DNA of 64,000 nt from Bacillus sp. BA3. Its GTDB lineage: Bacteria > Bacillota > Bacilli > Bacillales > DSM-1321. A program made the position numbers and the translations under genes. Positions 38,340 through 48,148 of the stretch are shown in pieces. Location of the stretch: NCBI GenBank assembly GCA_002835675.1, contig PIZR01000002.1, positions 783,878-847,877 of the forward strand, read 5' to 3'. Under the pieces are notes generated by a model, which ran no database searches, was not told where the DNA came from, and saw only the letters and a list, made by a program, of their open reading frames with translations. Numbering within the stretch: the stretch's first letter is position 1; every line of letters begins with the position of its first letter.

Positions 38340-39659
38340 TCATGATCGGTCAAGCAATTGGCAAGTCAACATCGCCTTGCCGACAAGTTTGCCTTGGTTA
38401 AACACTTCAACATCCACTTTTCCGAATTTACGTCCTACATCGAGTACACGAGGATGGATTTCAAGCGTACTGTCGATCTGGACTGGCTTGATGAAATAAA
38501 TCGTCATGTTTTCCACGACCAAGTCACCGCGCTTATAGCTTCGAAGTGCACGATTTGCTGAGTCGGTGACCAATGTCGTGAACACACCGCTTGAAATGGT
38601 TCCAAGGTAATTGGTCATCTGCGGAGTGACTCCATAGTTATACACTTCCTCGCCCTTGCCCCGATTCGAAGTCATCACAAGCTGGCTGGTGATCGTATCG
38701 TCGATCGTTTCGCCTACCTGAGGCTGCCTTTGGCTCATTTGCAGTGCCTTCAGGACATCCTGCCTGCTCACGATACCCTTGAGGATATGACTGTCATTCA
38801 CGACCGGGATTAACTCAATCCCTTCCCAAACCATCATATGTGCAGAAGATGCCACACTCATTTTATCGCCTACGGTCATCGGGTTTTTCGTCATCACCTT
38901 ATCAATGAGCGTCATCTCTTCCTGTCCGATGATATCTTTTGATGTGACCATTCCTTGAACCTTCATATTGTCATCGACAACAGGGAAACGGCTATGCCCG
39001 GATTCCTGATTCAGCTCATGCCAAGTCTGAACCCGGTCACCCACCGTTAAAAAGGTCGTTTCCTGTACGGGTGTCAAAATATCCTCCACCAGCAAGATTT
39101 CCTTTTTGATCAATTGGTCATAGATTGCCCGATTGATCATCGTTGCGACGGTAAAGGTATCGTAACTTGTTGAGATGACTGGCATCTCCAATTCATCGGC
39201 TAACCTTTTAACGGGCTCTTCCGTATCGAACCCCCCGGTGATCAGCACCGCTGCACCCGCTTTTAACGCGTGCTCGTGGGCCTGTGTACGGTTCCCGACG
39301 ATCAGCAGGTTTCCTGCACCCGTATATCTCATCATGGCATCCAGCTTCATCGCCCCGATGACGAATTTATTTAATGTCTTATGAAGTCCCGTTTTCCCAC
39401 CCAGAACTTGTCCGTCAACAATATTGACTACCTCTGCGAAAGTGAGCTTTTCAATATTCTCTTTTTTCTTTTTCTCAATGCGGATCGTACCTACCCGCTC
39501 AATCGAGCTCACGTAGCCCTGGTTCTCCGCCTCTTTAATTGCCCGGTATGCCGTACCTTCACTAACATTCAATGCTTTAGCTATTTGACGGACGGAAATC
39601 TTTTCGCCGACAGGGAGCCCATCGATATGTTTTAATATTTGTTCATGCTTTGTAGCCAA
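38340..39659 (-). CDS. ytoI: CBS/DRTGG-domain regulator-like protein YtoI
   Basis: Multi-domain cytoplasmic protein of 439 residues, the same length as B. subtilis YtoI. Order: N-terminal helix-turn-helix (about 1-55, ISVRQIAKALNVSEGTAYRA), DRTGG domain (about 75-180), two CBS repeats (about 195-310, with SRFPVVDDNMKVQGMVTSKD), and a C-terminal hotdog-fold domain (about 325-435). The layout suggests a nucleotide-sensing regulator that may also bind an acyl-thioester; the role is unknown. TTG at 39659, behind AAAGGGTGA, is chosen over the longer frame. Confidence 0.85.
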   Translation of the reverse strand: MATKHEQILKHIDGLPVGEKISVRQIAKALNVSEGTAYRAIKEAENQGYVSSIERVGTIRIEKKKKENIEKLTFAEVVNIVDGQVLGGKTGLHKTLNKFVIGAMKLDAMMRYTGAGNLLIVGNRTQAHEHALKAGAAVLITGGFDTEEPVKRLADELEMPVISTSYDTFTVATMINRAIYDQLIKKEILLVEDILTPVQETTFLTVGDRVQTWHELNQESGHSRFPVVDDNMKVQGMVTSKDIIGQEEMTLIDKVMTKNPMTVGDKMSVASSAHMMVWEGIELIPVVNDSHILKGIVSRQDVLKALQMSQRQPQVGETIDDTITSQLVMTSNRGKGEEVYNYGVTPQMTNYLGTISSGVFTTLVTDSANRALRSYKRGDLVVENMTIYFIKPVQIDSTLEIHPRVLDVGRKFGKVDVEVFNQGKLVGKAMLTCQLLDRS

Positions 39660-39730
39660 GCGCTTCACCCTTTTCACGGTATTCCTATTCCCCATTATAA
39701 GGTCAAAGAGCCTAGTTTATCAAACAACTA

Positions 39731-39955
39731 CTAGTATTGGCGCAACCTTTTATATTCAGGCTGTCGTTTTACCTTTTGTTTCTTAGGAGAATATAGTATG
39801 CCCGTCAAGTTTCCAGCTACCGCCAACAATGCAAACAACAGCCAAGATCCAGCGAACAGACCCTCCAGACCGCCACTTTCCAACGATAAACGCGGCACGG
39901 CATAATACAGCATCACACCGCATAGTAGCAAACACAGTAATAACCTCTGTTTCAT
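39731..39955 (-). CDS. Small two-helix membrane protein, unknown
   Basis: A 74-residue protein I cannot name. Two hydrophobic segments are separated by a short polar loop (LLLCLLLCGVMLYYAV and GLFAGSWLLFALLAVAGNLT). The C-terminal tail is strongly basic (KKQKVKRQPEYKRLRQY) and probably cytoplasmic by the positive-inside rule. GGGGGGATTGG directly before the ATG supports translation. It lies alone between ytoI and ytkL. Confidence 0.65.
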   Translation of the reverse strand: MKQRLLLCLLLCGVMLYYAVPRLSLESGGLEGLFAGSWLLFALLAVAGNLTGILYSPKKQKVKRQPEYKRLRQY

Positions 39956-40121
39956 CCAATCCCCCCTTTTTTTTCATCTATTCATTTTATGCCTGTGAAA
40001 GGAAAAAAGACTTGGCTGCAAAACGAGACTTTACTTTCCGATTGCTGTAATGACCCTGCATGAAAGGCAATGTTGCTGGGAAAACCCGTCATTTCGGCTG
40101 GTCATCCCCACACGTACACAT

Positions 40122-40152
40122 AAAAAAACGGAAGCCCTGCAGGCTCCCGCTT
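40122..40152 (-). terminator. Terminator after ytkL
   Basis: On the minus strand CGGGAGCC, TGCA, then GGGCTTCCG pair with one wobble, followed by seven T residues. Confidence 0.72.
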
Positions 40153-40155
40153 CTT

Positions 40156-40836
40156 TTATAATTCGATTTCATCTCCGGCTTCCATGATCAGTCCATTTCC
40201 CTCTTCAAGCAAATCAATGAATTTGTTAGGATCCTGTTTGATGACAGGGAAAGTATTGTAATGAATCGGCACGACTTGTTTGGCTTGAAGGAATTTCGCT
40301 GCAAGTGCGGCATCTTCCGGGCCCATGGTGTAATTGTCGCCGATTGGCAGGAATGCCAAGTCAATCGGATGTCGCTCCCCGATCAGCTTCATATCGGAAA
40401 ATACCGCTGTATCCCCTGCATGATAGATCGTTTTCCCTTCTATCGTAAGCAATATGCCAGCAGGCATTCCCAAATAAATGATTTGCCCATCCCCGTTATT
40501 GAATCCCGTTCCATGGAATGCTGGCGTCAGTTTCACCTTTCCAAAGTCGAACTCGAAAGCTCCGCCGATGCTCATCCCGTGTGTTCGAACTCCTTGAGCA
40601 CCCAGGTAGTCGGCCATCTCTGCAATGCCGATGACAAGTGCATCATGCCTTTTGGCCAATTCAACCGTATCACCGACGTGGTCATTATGGCCATGTGTTA
40701 AGATGATCACATCCGGTTTCACATCTTCTACCTTCAAATCGGTCAATTCGTTTCCGGTAATGAATGGATCGATTAAAATCGTTTTACCATTCGTTTCGAC
40801 TTTTACAACTGCATGTCCATGAAAAGATACTTTCAT
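40156..40836 (-). CDS. ytkL: Metallo-beta-lactamase-fold hydrolase YtkL (UPF0173)
   Basis: A 226-residue metal-dependent hydrolase of the UPF0173 family. The zinc-binding motif [11 protein letters not shown] (about residues 49-59) is intact, as are the later ligands in [12 protein letters not shown] and [10 protein letters not shown]-terminal [13 protein letters not shown] is the family hallmark. Its substrate is not established. GGGAGC precedes the ATG and a terminator follows, so it appears monocistronic. It is divergent from the M24 peptidase gene. Confidence 0.9.
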   Translation of the reverse strand: MKVSFHGHAVVKVETNGKTILIDPFITGNELTDLKVEDVKPDVIILTHGHNDHVGDTVELAKRHDALVIGIAEMADYLGAQGVRTHGMSIGGAFEFDFGKVKLTPAFHGTGFNNGDGQIIYLGMPAGILLTIEGKTIYHAGDTAVFSDMKLIGERHPIDLAFLPIGDNYTMGPEDAALAAKFLQAKQVVPIHYNTFPVIKQDPNKFIDLLEEGNGLIMEAGDEIEL

Positions 40837-40955
40837 TTTTGGTGCTCCCTTCCCATACCAACTAATTTTTTTAAGTAGCTTTCTTAAGCCTTTCCCATTT
40901 ACTATACTATTAAATATTGCTAAGGTAATTATAACTTATTAATGGAGGTATCGTC

Positions 40956-42053
40956 ATGAATGAACGTTTGACAGAACTACAAAATTGGCTACAGGCCAAT
41001 GAGACTGAAGCCGCTTTACTTACATCTACAGAGAGCATCTTCTATTTGAGCGGTTTTTTTAGTGATCCTCACGAAAGACTGCTGGCACTTGCCATTTTTG
41101 CAAATGCCGACCCATTCCTTGTCTGCCCGCAGATGGAAGTTCCGGATGCTAAACAGGCTGGATGGGCTGGAGATATCATCGGTTACACCGACATTGAAGA
41201 TCCATGGGAAAAAGTTAAGCAAGCAGTGGAGAATCGCGGGTTATCCATTAATAAAATGGCTATTGAAAAAGAGCATATGAATGTAGAACGTTATGAAAAG
41301 GTCCAACAACACTTCGGAGCCCCAAAGCTCGTTTCCGCAGAAGAAAAACTTCAAAGGATGCGAATGATCAAGTCGGAAGATGAAATGGTCAAAATCCGTG
41401 AAGCATGCCGTCTTGCCGACTTTGCGATTGAAGTGGGTGTCAGCGAAATTCATGAAGGTAAAACGGAAATGGAAATCCTTGCAGCGATAGAATACGAATT
41501 GAAAAAAGCCGGAGTCAGCCAAATGTCTTTCTCCACCATGGTCCTGACTGGTAAAAATGGCGCTTCCCCACATGGCACACCTGGGAATACGAAGGTTCAG
41601 CGCGGCGACCTCGTCCTCTTTGACCTTGGCGTCGTTCATGAAGGGTACTGCTCTGACATCACTAGAACGGTCGCTTACGGAGATATCAATGATAAACAGG
41701 CAGAAATATATGAAACTGTACTTAAAGCACAAGAAGCTGCCGTTAGAGCCAGTAAACCTGGTGTATCCTGTTCCGAGATAGACCTGACGGCCAGAAACAT
41801 CATCAGCAAAAAGGGATACGGTGAATTCTTCCCGCACAGACTCGGCCACGGGCTTGGGATCAGCGTCCATGAGTATCCATCCTTGACTGAAACGAATTCC
41901 CTCGAGCTTCAATCTGGAATGGTTTATACCATCGAACCTGGCATATATGTTCCAAATGTTGCAGGCGTAAGGATTGAAGATGATCTATTGATCACGGATA
42001 CTGGCTGTGAGGTTTTGACCAAATTCCCGAAGAGCCTGCAAATCATAAAATGA
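40956..42053 (+). CDS. M24 family Xaa-Pro peptidase
   Basis: Metallopeptidase of 365 residues cleaving peptides with proline at the second position, or Xaa-Pro dipeptides. The N-terminal creatinase-like domain (about 1-130) is followed by the pita-bread catalytic domain. Metal ligands are visible: two aspartates in LVLFDLGVVHEGYCSDITRT, His in HRLGHGLGISVHEYPS, Glu in MVYTIEPGIYVP, and Glu in GVRIEDDLLIT. It is closest in length and layout to PepQ/YkvY-type enzymes; aminopeptidase and dipeptidase activities cannot be told apart from sequence. GGAGGT precedes the ATG. Confidence 0.9.
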   Translation: MNERLTELQNWLQANETEAALLTSTESIFYLSGFFSDPHERLLALAIFANADPFLVCPQMEVPDAKQAGWAGDIIGYTDIEDPWEKVKQAVENRGLSINKMAIEKEHMNVERYEKVQQHFGAPKLVSAEEKLQRMRMIKSEDEMVKIREACRLADFAIEVGVSEIHEGKTEMEILAAIEYELKKAGVSQMSFSTMVLTGKNGASPHGTPGNTKVQRGDLVLFDLGVVHEGYCSDITRTVAYGDINDKQAEIYETVLKAQEAAVRASKPGVSCSEIDLTARNIISKKGYGEFFPHRLGHGLGISVHEYPSLTETNSLELQSGMVYTIEPGIYVPNVAGVRIEDDLLITDTGCEVLTKFPKSLQIIK

Positions 42054-42087
42054 TAATGCATTAACCAATTAATATAACAAAAACCGG

Positions 42088-42118
42088 ATACCCCCGCCTT
42101 CATTTAAGACGGGGGTAT
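42088..42118. terminator. Terminator after the M24 peptidase gene
   Basis: ATACCCCCG and CGGGGGTAT form a GC-rich stem. T residues follow on the plus strand. It lies between two convergent genes and may serve both. Confidence 0.78.
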
Positions 42119-42134
42119 TTATTCAACATTTCAA

Positions 42135-42704
42135 CTAATCGGTCCGCAGTTCATACTTCATTGCTTTATCACTGCCGTCAAACCAAATGACCAGCCATTC
42201 ACTATCAATTCTTATGATTCCCCTTTCGGCACCGAGATAATAAACAACATTATCTTCCTCTTTAAAATATTCCGTTTCTGTTGGAGACCCTAAAAGCGTA
42301 AACACTTCTTCTTTTGTCATGCCTATCAATTCGTGTTCATTCATTAAATCTTCTACCAGGTATACTCTTCCTTCATCATCATTTAGCCATCTTTCAGCGG
42401 TGAAGCTTGATTCATATTCATACACCCCCAACAGAACCACACAAAAAAATAGAAGGGCAAAGCCAAGGCATGTAATGACTATAAATCTAATTTTGAGTTT
42501 CCTTTTATTATGCCGGTCGGTATATTTCCATGAAATCCATTGAAAAAATAGTAATAGAATAAATGGAAGCAGCAGTGCTGATATACTCATTAAACTGATA
42601 GAAGCATGTGCAGCATTGATGAAAAAAATATAAATGAAATAGATCAAAGCATACAAAAGCACGAATGAATATAATGCATAGTTTACTATTTTTGAAACAC
42701 TCAA
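42135..42704 (-). CDS. Membrane protein with BamE-like C-terminal domain, unknown
   Basis: A 189-residue protein I cannot name. Three hydrophobic helices in the first half (about 9-30, 34-55, 73-93) precede a soluble part. Residues about 120-189 resemble the small BamE/SmpA-type fold: LIGMTKEEVFTLLGSPTETE, then VVYYLGAERG and a final beta pair. Such domains in Gram-positives occur in lipoproteins and membrane proteins of unknown role. The start is TTG behind AAAGGGGAG. Convergent with the M24 peptidase gene. Confidence 0.68.
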   Translation of the reverse strand: MSVSKIVNYALYSFVLLYALIYFIYIFFINAAHASISLMSISALLLPFILLLFFQWISWKYTDRHNKRKLKIRFIVITCLGFALLFFCVVLLGVYEYESSFTAERWLNDDEGRVYLVEDLMNEHELIGMTKEEVFTLLGSPTETEYFKEEDNVVYYLGAERGIIRIDSEWLVIWFDGSDKAMKYELRTD

Positions 42705-42916
42705 AGAAAAAACTCCCCTTTCACATTAAAGATTACCATAAATAAACAAATGCGTTCCTGCAATGATTCCTTACATCATAAGAGTTGGAAACATATTGTT
42801 CCATTTTTCAATTTCCAGATTATTGGCATAAACATTCGCTAATTTGTTACAATTGAAATCAGATCCATTAGGTAAATCATAGTATAATAGGATTTAAATA
42901 GAAGGAGGAGATTCAC

Positions 42917-43360
42917 TTGAATAGTATAGATTATAAAAATATTCTTGTTGCAGTGGACGGCTCGGAAGAAGCAGAGTGGGCTCTAAAAAAGGCAATCTAC
43001 TTAGCAAAACTCAGTGACGCTACCCTTGTGCTCACACACATCGTGGATACAAGGAATTTCCCTACTGTCGAAGCTTATGATATGACTATCCGTGATCACT
43101 CTGAAACCTTTGCCAATGAGTTATTGGACAAGTATAAAACGGAAGCCATTGCTTCCGGGATTACAAAGGTCCAAACAGAAGTTGCATATGGTTCTCCTAA
43201 AGTTCAAATTCCAAGGGATTTAGCGAAAAAGCATTCGATCGATTTAATTGTTTGCGGTGCAACGGGCCTTAATGCAGTCGAACGTTTCCTTATCGGCAGC
43301 GTGTCGGAAGGCATCGTTCGCCATTCAAACTGTGATGTTATGGTCGTGCGTTCGAATTAA
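42917..43360 (+). CDS. Universal stress protein (UspA family)
   Basis: A 147-residue cytoplasmic protein with the Usp fold. The N-terminal NILVAVDGSEEAEWAL is the first strand and helix. The ATP-binding signature is near the C-terminus (VCGATGLNAVERFLIGSVSE, GIVRHSNCDVMVVR), which suggests nucleotide binding. The start codon is TTG behind GAAGGAGGAG. It stands alone and converges with argH. Confidence 0.92.
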   Translation: MNSIDYKNILVAVDGSEEAEWALKKAIYLAKLSDATLVLTHIVDTRNFPTVEAYDMTIRDHSETFANELLDKYKTEAIASGITKVQTEVAYGSPKVQIPRDLAKKHSIDLIVCGATGLNAVERFLIGSVSEGIVRHSNCDVMVVRSN

Positions 43361-43375
43361 TAAGAGAAAATGATA

Positions 43376-43410
43376 AAAAGCTCGTTCGCCAAATTGGTGA
43401 ACGAGCTTTT
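43376..43410. terminator. Bidirectional terminator between the usp gene and argH
   Basis: AAAAAGCTCGTTCGCC and GGTGAACGAGCTTTT form a long stem with one mismatch around AAATT. Confidence 0.85.
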
Positions 43411-43415
43411 CCTTG

Positions 43416-44795
43416 TTATTCACTTACCAGTTTTTCCGCTTTTTCAATCGCCAGCAAGACTTGGGCAAAACCTGTACCGCCCGCACTGTTACGGCGTTTA
43501 ACGGCTTCATAAGGATTTAATGCATCATAAATATCATGTTCAAACAAATCGGAAGCTTCCTGGAATTGTTCAATGCTTAGGTCCACTAAATAGCAGCCAT
43601 TCTGGACACAGAACAATACAAGCTTCCCGACCACTTCGTGCGCCTTACGGAAAGGCATTCCCTTTGAAGCTAGGTAATCAGCTAATTCCGTCGCATTCGA
43701 GAAGTCATTTTTTGTTGCTTTTTCCATTACGTCCGTTTTCACTTTCATCGTTGAAATCATGCCGGCAAATATTTTAAGTGAACCAACAATGGTCTTAACC
43801 GTATCAAAAACGCCTTCTTTATCTTCTTGCATATCTTTGTTATAAGCAAGCGGCAGTCCTTTCAAAACAGTCAATAACCCCGTTAGGTTCCCATAAACCC
43901 GTCCTGTTTTACCACGGATCAATTCCGCCATATCAGGATTTTTCTTTTGCGGCATAATGCTGCTTCCCGTGGAAAACGCATCATCCAATTCAATGAATTG
44001 GAATTCCTGGCTTGACCAGAGAATGATTTCTTCGCTGAAACGGGATAAATGCATCATCATTGTTGCACTGTTACTCATGAATTCAATCGCAAAATCACGA
44101 TCACTTACCGCATCAAGGCTGTTTTCGTAAATCCCCTCAAACCCCAATAGCTCCGCACTGAGGGCACGGTCAATCGGGAAAGTCGTCCCAGCTAATGCCC
44201 CAGCACCCAATGGAGAAATATTGATCCTTTTGAAACTCTCGGTGAAGCGCTGCTTATCACGCTCAAGCATCCAAAAATAAGCCATTAAGTGATGCGCAAA
44301 TGAAATGGGCTGTGCACGCTGTAAATGTGTATAACCTGGAATTAACGTTTCCACATTTTTCTTGGATTGTCCCAAAATCGCTACTTGCAAATCATTGATG
44401 AGTTCCAGGATCACTTTCGTTTGGTTCCGCATATATAGATGAAGGTCGGTTGCAACTTGGTCATTACGGCTTCTTCCTGTATGAAGCTTTCCGCCAACTG
44501 GACCGATTTCGCTTATTAGCATACTTTCCAGGTTAAGATGGATATCTTCCATCTCAACCTTAAAAGTCAATTCACCCTTCTCAGCCTTTTCCTGTAAACT
44601 TTTCAGACCTGCAATGATCTGATCCGCATCTTCCTCAGGTAAAATGCTGCATTGCTTTAACATGGTTACATGAGCTAAACTGCCTTGAATATCTTCAAGG
44701 ACAAGTTCCTGGTCAAAGGAAATGGAAGCTCCAAACTCATCTACCCATTCTTCGGCAGATTTCGTGAATCTTCCTCCCCAAAGCTTGCTGCTCAC
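43416..44795 (-). CDS. argH: Argininosuccinate lyase
   Basis: Splits argininosuccinate into arginine and fumarate, the last step of arginine synthesis. The 459-residue protein has the N-terminal [39 protein letters not shown]-type [19 protein letters not shown] with the catalytic His, and the superfamily loop [16 protein letters not shown]. The start is GTG at 44795 and overlaps the argG stop by 4 bp (GTGA), so the two are translationally coupled. Confidence 0.97.
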   Translation of the reverse strand: MSSKLWGGRFTKSAEEWVDEFGASISFDQELVLEDIQGSLAHVTMLKQCSILPEEDADQIIAGLKSLQEKAEKGELTFKVEMEDIHLNLESMLISEIGPVGGKLHTGRSRNDQVATDLHLYMRNQTKVILELINDLQVAILGQSKKNVETLIPGYTHLQRAQPISFAHHLMAYFWMLERDKQRFTESFKRINISPLGAGALAGTTFPIDRALSAELLGFEGIYENSLDAVSDRDFAIEFMSNSATMMMHLSRFSEEIILWSSQEFQFIELDDAFSTGSSIMPQKKNPDMAELIRGKTGRVYGNLTGLLTVLKGLPLAYNKDMQEDKEGVFDTVKTIVGSLKIFAGMISTMKVKTDVMEKATKNDFSNATELADYLASKGMPFRKAHEVVGKLVLFCVQNGCYLVDLSIEQFQEASDLFEHDIYDALNPYEAVKRRNSAGGTGFAQVLLAIEKAEKLVSE

Positions 44796-45997
44796 ACTGT
44801 CACCTTCTTGTTATTGACCATGCTGTTCACTTTCGTTGGAAGACCCCATAACTTAATGAATCCAACTGCTGCATCATGATCGAATTCATCTGCTTTTGTA
44901 TAGGTAGCCAATTTTTCGTCATATAGGGAGTACTCGGATTTTCTTCCTTCAACAATCGCATGACCTTTGAATAGTTTGACACGGACCGTACCCGTTACAT
45001 TCACTTGTGTTTCTTTCAGGAATGCAGCCAAAGCCTTTTGAAGCGGAGAGAACCAAAGTCCTTCATAAATCAATTCAGTCATTTTCTTCTCAATCACCGG
45101 CTTGAAGTGAGCCAATTCTTTTACAAGCGTGATATCTTCAAGTTCTTTATGTGCAGCTATCAATGTCATCGCACCGGGAGCTTCATAGACTTCACGTGAT
45201 TTGATTCCTACTAATCTATTTTCAACGTGATCGATACGCCCAACTCCGTGTTTGCCGGCAATTTGATTCAACTCGACAATCAGGTCAGCCAGTTTATAGT
45301 TTTTATCATTCAATGTAACCGGCACACCCTGTTCAAAACCAATTTCAATGATATCGGCAGTATCTGGCGTACATTCAAGGCTTGTAGTCAAATCATATGC
45401 TTCTTCGGGCGGAGCAGCCCAAGGATCTTCCAGGATTCCACACTCGTTACTTCTTCCCCAAAGGTTTTGGTCAATCGAGAACGGACTCGCCATGCCAATC
45501 GGAACGGGAATGCCATTTTTCGCTGCATATTCAATCTCCTCTTCACGAGACCATTTCCAGTCACGAACAGGTGCAAGAACTTGCAAATCAGGGTTCAAGG
45601 CGGAGATGGATACTTCGAAACGCACTTGGTCATTTCCTTTGCCCGTACAACCGTGCGCAACAGCTACCGCGTTTTCCGCTTCAGCCACTTCCACTAATTT
45701 CTTTGCGATCAGCGGACGTGATAAAGCTGATACCAATGGATATTTCCCTTCATACAAAGTATGTGCCTGAAGAGCCGTCAATGCGAATTCATCAGCGAAT
45801 TCGTCCTTCGCATCAATGACATAGGAACTTACCGCACCAACAGTGATCGCTTTTTCTTTAATGAAGTCCAAATCTTTTCCTTCACCGACATCCAAACAGC
45901 ATGCCACAACTTCGTATCCTTGATCTTGTAACCATTTAATTGCAACGGAAGTATCCAAACCTCCGGAATATGCTAAAACAACTTTTTGATTTTCCAT
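44792..45997 (-). CDS. argG: Argininosuccinate synthase
   Basis: Joins citrulline and aspartate, using ATP, to make argininosuccinate. The 401-residue protein begins [20 protein letters not shown], with the PP-loop ATP motif. [17 protein letters not shown] and [20 protein letters not shown] are conserved substrate segments. The open frame reaches 46030; AAAGGA eight bases before the ATG at 45997 supports the shorter start. Expression is predicted to be repressed by arginine through AhrC, because two ARG boxes lie just upstream. Confidence 0.97.
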   Translation of the reverse strand: MENQKVVLAYSGGLDTSVAIKWLQDQGYEVVACCLDVGEGKDLDFIKEKAITVGAVSSYVIDAKDEFADEFALTALQAHTLYEGKYPLVSALSRPLIAKKLVEVAEAENAVAVAHGCTGKGNDQVRFEVSISALNPDLQVLAPVRDWKWSREEEIEYAAKNGIPVPIGMASPFSIDQNLWGRSNECGILEDPWAAPPEEAYDLTTSLECTPDTADIIEIGFEQGVPVTLNDKNYKLADLIVELNQIAGKHGVGRIDHVENRLVGIKSREVYEAPGAMTLIAAHKELEDITLVKELAHFKPVIEKKMTELIYEGLWFSPLQKALAAFLKETQVNVTGTVRVKLFKGHAIVEGRKSEYSLYDEKLATYTKADEFDHDAAVGFIKLWGLPTKVNSMVNNKKVTV

Positions 45998-46013
45998 TTC
46001 CATCGTCCTTTCG

Positions 46014-46052
46014 TGTGAATAAAAATTCATCGTTTGTTATTTTTATTCAATC
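46014..46052. promoter_or_regulatory. Two ARG boxes upstream of argG-argH
   Basis: TGTGAATAAAAATTCATC at 46014-46031 matches the ArgR/AhrC box TNTGAATWWWWATTCANW in all but the last base. A second box on the minus strand at 46052-46035 reads GATTGAATAAAAATAACA. The tandem arrangement next to the ribosome site is typical of AhrC-repressed arginine genes. Confidence 0.82.
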
Positions 46053-46210
46053 TATGATTAGTACTTTATCATCTTTATTAAAGGAATACAAGGGGTATTT
46101 TAAAGATTTTGCTAAATAATCCGCTAATAATTTTAGTGAATTTACACATTGGATGCTTCCGCGGGAATATAGTAAACTAGGAGTATGATAAATCGAAAAG
46201 CGGAGGGCAT

Positions 46211-46525
46211 ATGAAAGAACTATTTACCTTTGATGAACGGCTTGGCATCTCAATTCCCGATTTGAATCTGGAGTGGGATGAATATACAAAAGGCGAGCAA
46301 CAGCAAATACTCGTACACTGGGAGAATATCCGGGGAAGCATCCCGGACCGCATCAAGGAACTTGAATCCACCATTAACCGAAAGCAGTTTCGGCTCTCCG
46401 ATGAGAGTAATTTCGCCAAATCATGCCAGCTCAATTCCGAAATTGCGGAACTTGCTTCCATCATCAATGATTTATGGCTATGGTATCGTGCCAATCAAGT
46501 CGTAAGTGAAAAGATGCATAATTAA
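46211..46525 (+). CDS. Conserved-looking small protein, unknown
   Basis: A 104-residue, acidic, soluble protein with no membrane segment. Most of it is predicted helical (HWENIRGSIPDRIKELESTI and NSEIAELASIINDLWLWYRA), suggesting a helical bundle or coiled coil. A clear GCGGAGGGC site lies just before the ATG, and a strong terminator follows. I do not recognise a family. It is transcribed alone, divergent from argG. Confidence 0.7.
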   Translation: MKELFTFDERLGISIPDLNLEWDEYTKGEQQQILVHWENIRGSIPDRIKELESTINRKQFRLSDESNFAKSCQLNSEIAELASIINDLWLWYRANQVVSEKMHN

Positions 46526-46540
46526 GGCCTATTCCATGCA

Positions 46541-46577
46541 AAAAAAAAGCCACAGTTTAAAACTGTGGCTTTTTTTT
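46541..46577. terminator. Bidirectional terminator between the small protein gene and moaB
   Basis: A-rich arm AAAAAAAAGCCACAGTTT pairs with AAACTGTGGCTTTTTTTT, giving a strong hairpin usable in both directions. Confidence 0.88.
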
Positions 46578-46585
46578 GCATCCTC

Positions 46586-47098
46586 TTATAAATCCTTGCG
46601 AAGTTCACCAACGACATGTCCCAATTCCGGAAGAATCAATTTATTCATCGCAAGCCGAACCGCCCCTGATGAGCCTGGGGTGGAAAAAACGGCTTTATTG
46701 TTCACGACTCCGGCAATCGCCCTGGATAAAATGGCGGCAGACCCGATATCCTCTTGATAGCTAAGCATTCGAAAAATCTCGCCAAAACCGGGAATTTCCT
46801 TGGTCATCAACTCTTTGACCGCCTCGATCGTTACATCCCTATTGGCGATGCCAGTGCCCCCATTTGTTAATATGACATCGACCTTGCTGCTTTGGCTACC
46901 AGAAGTGACCGCATCCTGAATCGCTTCCCGCTCATCTTTAACGATTACATATTCATTCACTTCATGACCATTCGAATTCAGCAATTCCATCATCAGTGCT
47001 CCGCTTTTATCGCTTTCTTCATTACGTGTATCACTGACGGTTATCACCATGCAGCGAACTGCCTCCGTGATGGCTTTTTTATGATTCTTGACACTCAT
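46586..47098 (-). CDS. moaB: Molybdenum cofactor biosynthesis protein MoaB
   Basis: MoaB/Mog-fold protein of 170 residues implicated in molybdopterin adenylylation. Conserved elements: CMVITVSDTRNEESDKSGAL, the substrate-binding VDVILTNGGTGIANRDVT, and FSTPGSSGAVRLAMNKLILP. The ATG overlaps the end of the EcsC gene by 4 bp. No other Mo-cofactor gene is in the window, so its partners lie elsewhere. In B. subtilis moaB is also next to argG. Confidence 0.93.
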   Translation of the reverse strand: MSVKNHKKAITEAVRCMVITVSDTRNEESDKSGALMMELLNSNGHEVNEYVIVKDEREAIQDAVTSGSQSSKVDVILTNGGTGIANRDVTIEAVKELMTKEIPGFGEIFRMLSYQEDIGSAAILSRAIAGVVNNKAVFSTPGSSGAVRLAMNKLILPELGHVVGELRKDL

Positions 47099-47937
47099 TC
47101 TTCATCAGCCTTCTTATCCAGTAAATAACGATATTGATAGAACTTCTGGGCAAATTCACTGACACTCCGGGTCATTTGATAATTGGATCCAGCCCCGATG
47201 GCCATACTGATGAACGGTATGCCACGAACCAATTTTTTTCGAAAAACAGTAATGGATAATGCTTTCAACAGCTGCTTCAGAGGCTGTTCCATCCAGGTAG
47301 GGTTTGTCAGTTCTTCAATTCCTAAATAAAAATAGTCATCTTCTGCGGTCTGGACCTCGCGGATCAATTCTTCCCACGCTATTCCTTGGAGCCTCTTTGG
47401 CATCGCTCCTGCATTGAATACCTTAAGGGCCAACATCATTTCAAACGGCGTATTCACCTCAACACCATAAGACATCGCAATTAGCTGGACAATCCTGACA
47501 TTGATGACCGTCATGGCTGGAATATCGCTCCCTAGCAGAAGGAGGCCTCCTGATCCGCTCATCCCGCCCTGTGCAAATGAATATAAGCGATGCTTAGCGA
47601 TATGCTGATTGGCTATGTAATTCAACTGATCGATCGATAAGTGATTCAAATCACTCAACGTTTCGATTTCTTCATTAAACACGCGCGCAGATGCTAAAAT
47701 CCGCTCTCTTGCATCTATTTGAACTTGTGAGCTCTGAACCATGGCATGTAAATGAAAAAGCCAGGTATCCAGCTTTTCAAAAAACTGTTGTTGGACGTTT
47801 TCAGGAAGCAGGGCAAACCCCTGCTCCAACCATTTATCATACAGTGCAGCAAGGTCCGTGGGCTCATATTGATAAAGTTTTTCCTGCCATTCACTAATTT
47901 CATTCCAAATTTTCATTTCCCGGTTCGTGAATTCCAT
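47095..47937 (-). CDS. EcsC family protein
   Basis: A 280-residue protein of the EcsC family, named after the third gene of the Bacillus ecsABC locus. Conserved parts: REMKIWNEISEWQEKLYQYE at the N-terminus, a glycine-rich hydrophobic patch (AQGGMSGSGGLLLLGSDIPA), and a C-terminal hydrophobic segment near ISMAIGAGSNYQMTRSVSEF. These suggest membrane association. The function is unknown. GGAGGC precedes the ATG, and it is coupled to moaB by a 4-bp overlap. Confidence 0.85.
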   Translation of the reverse strand: MEFTNREMKIWNEISEWQEKLYQYEPTDLAALYDKWLEQGFALLPENVQQQFFEKLDTWLFHLHAMVQSSQVQIDARERILASARVFNEEIETLSDLNHLSIDQLNYIANQHIAKHRLYSFAQGGMSGSGGLLLLGSDIPAMTVINVRIVQLIAMSYGVEVNTPFEMMLALKVFNAGAMPKRLQGIAWEELIREVQTAEDDYFYLGIEELTNPTWMEQPLKQLLKALSITVFRKKLVRGIPFISMAIGAGSNYQMTRSVSEFAQKFYQYRYLLDKKADEE

Positions 47938-48148
47938 GCATCAAGCCTCCTATGTACAGAATTGGTGGATTCTCCCTTAAGTATACCATAGAGGGAAGCC
48001 TTTCAGAGAACGGATGATAGGAATCCAGTGTGAATGGGGATGGGCTGCATGGACATAAACTCCATGAGGAGTCGGACTTTGAGGAGGGAATTTCATGGGA
48101 AAGACCCCTTACCAGTGGAATAAGGGATCATTATAAAAAAACAGGAAG

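Noticed and set aside
41241-41912. 223-codon minus-strand frame inside the M24 peptidase gene
   Set aside because: It lies wholly antisense to a clear metallopeptidase with all metal ligands, and its translation is Phe/His-rich shadow sequence with no family.
48049-48123. 24-codon plus-strand frame (begins MDINSMRSRTLRREF) between the EcsC gene and ackA
   Set aside because: Short, with a weak ribosome site. It might be a tiny peptide, but nothing beyond the open frame supports it.
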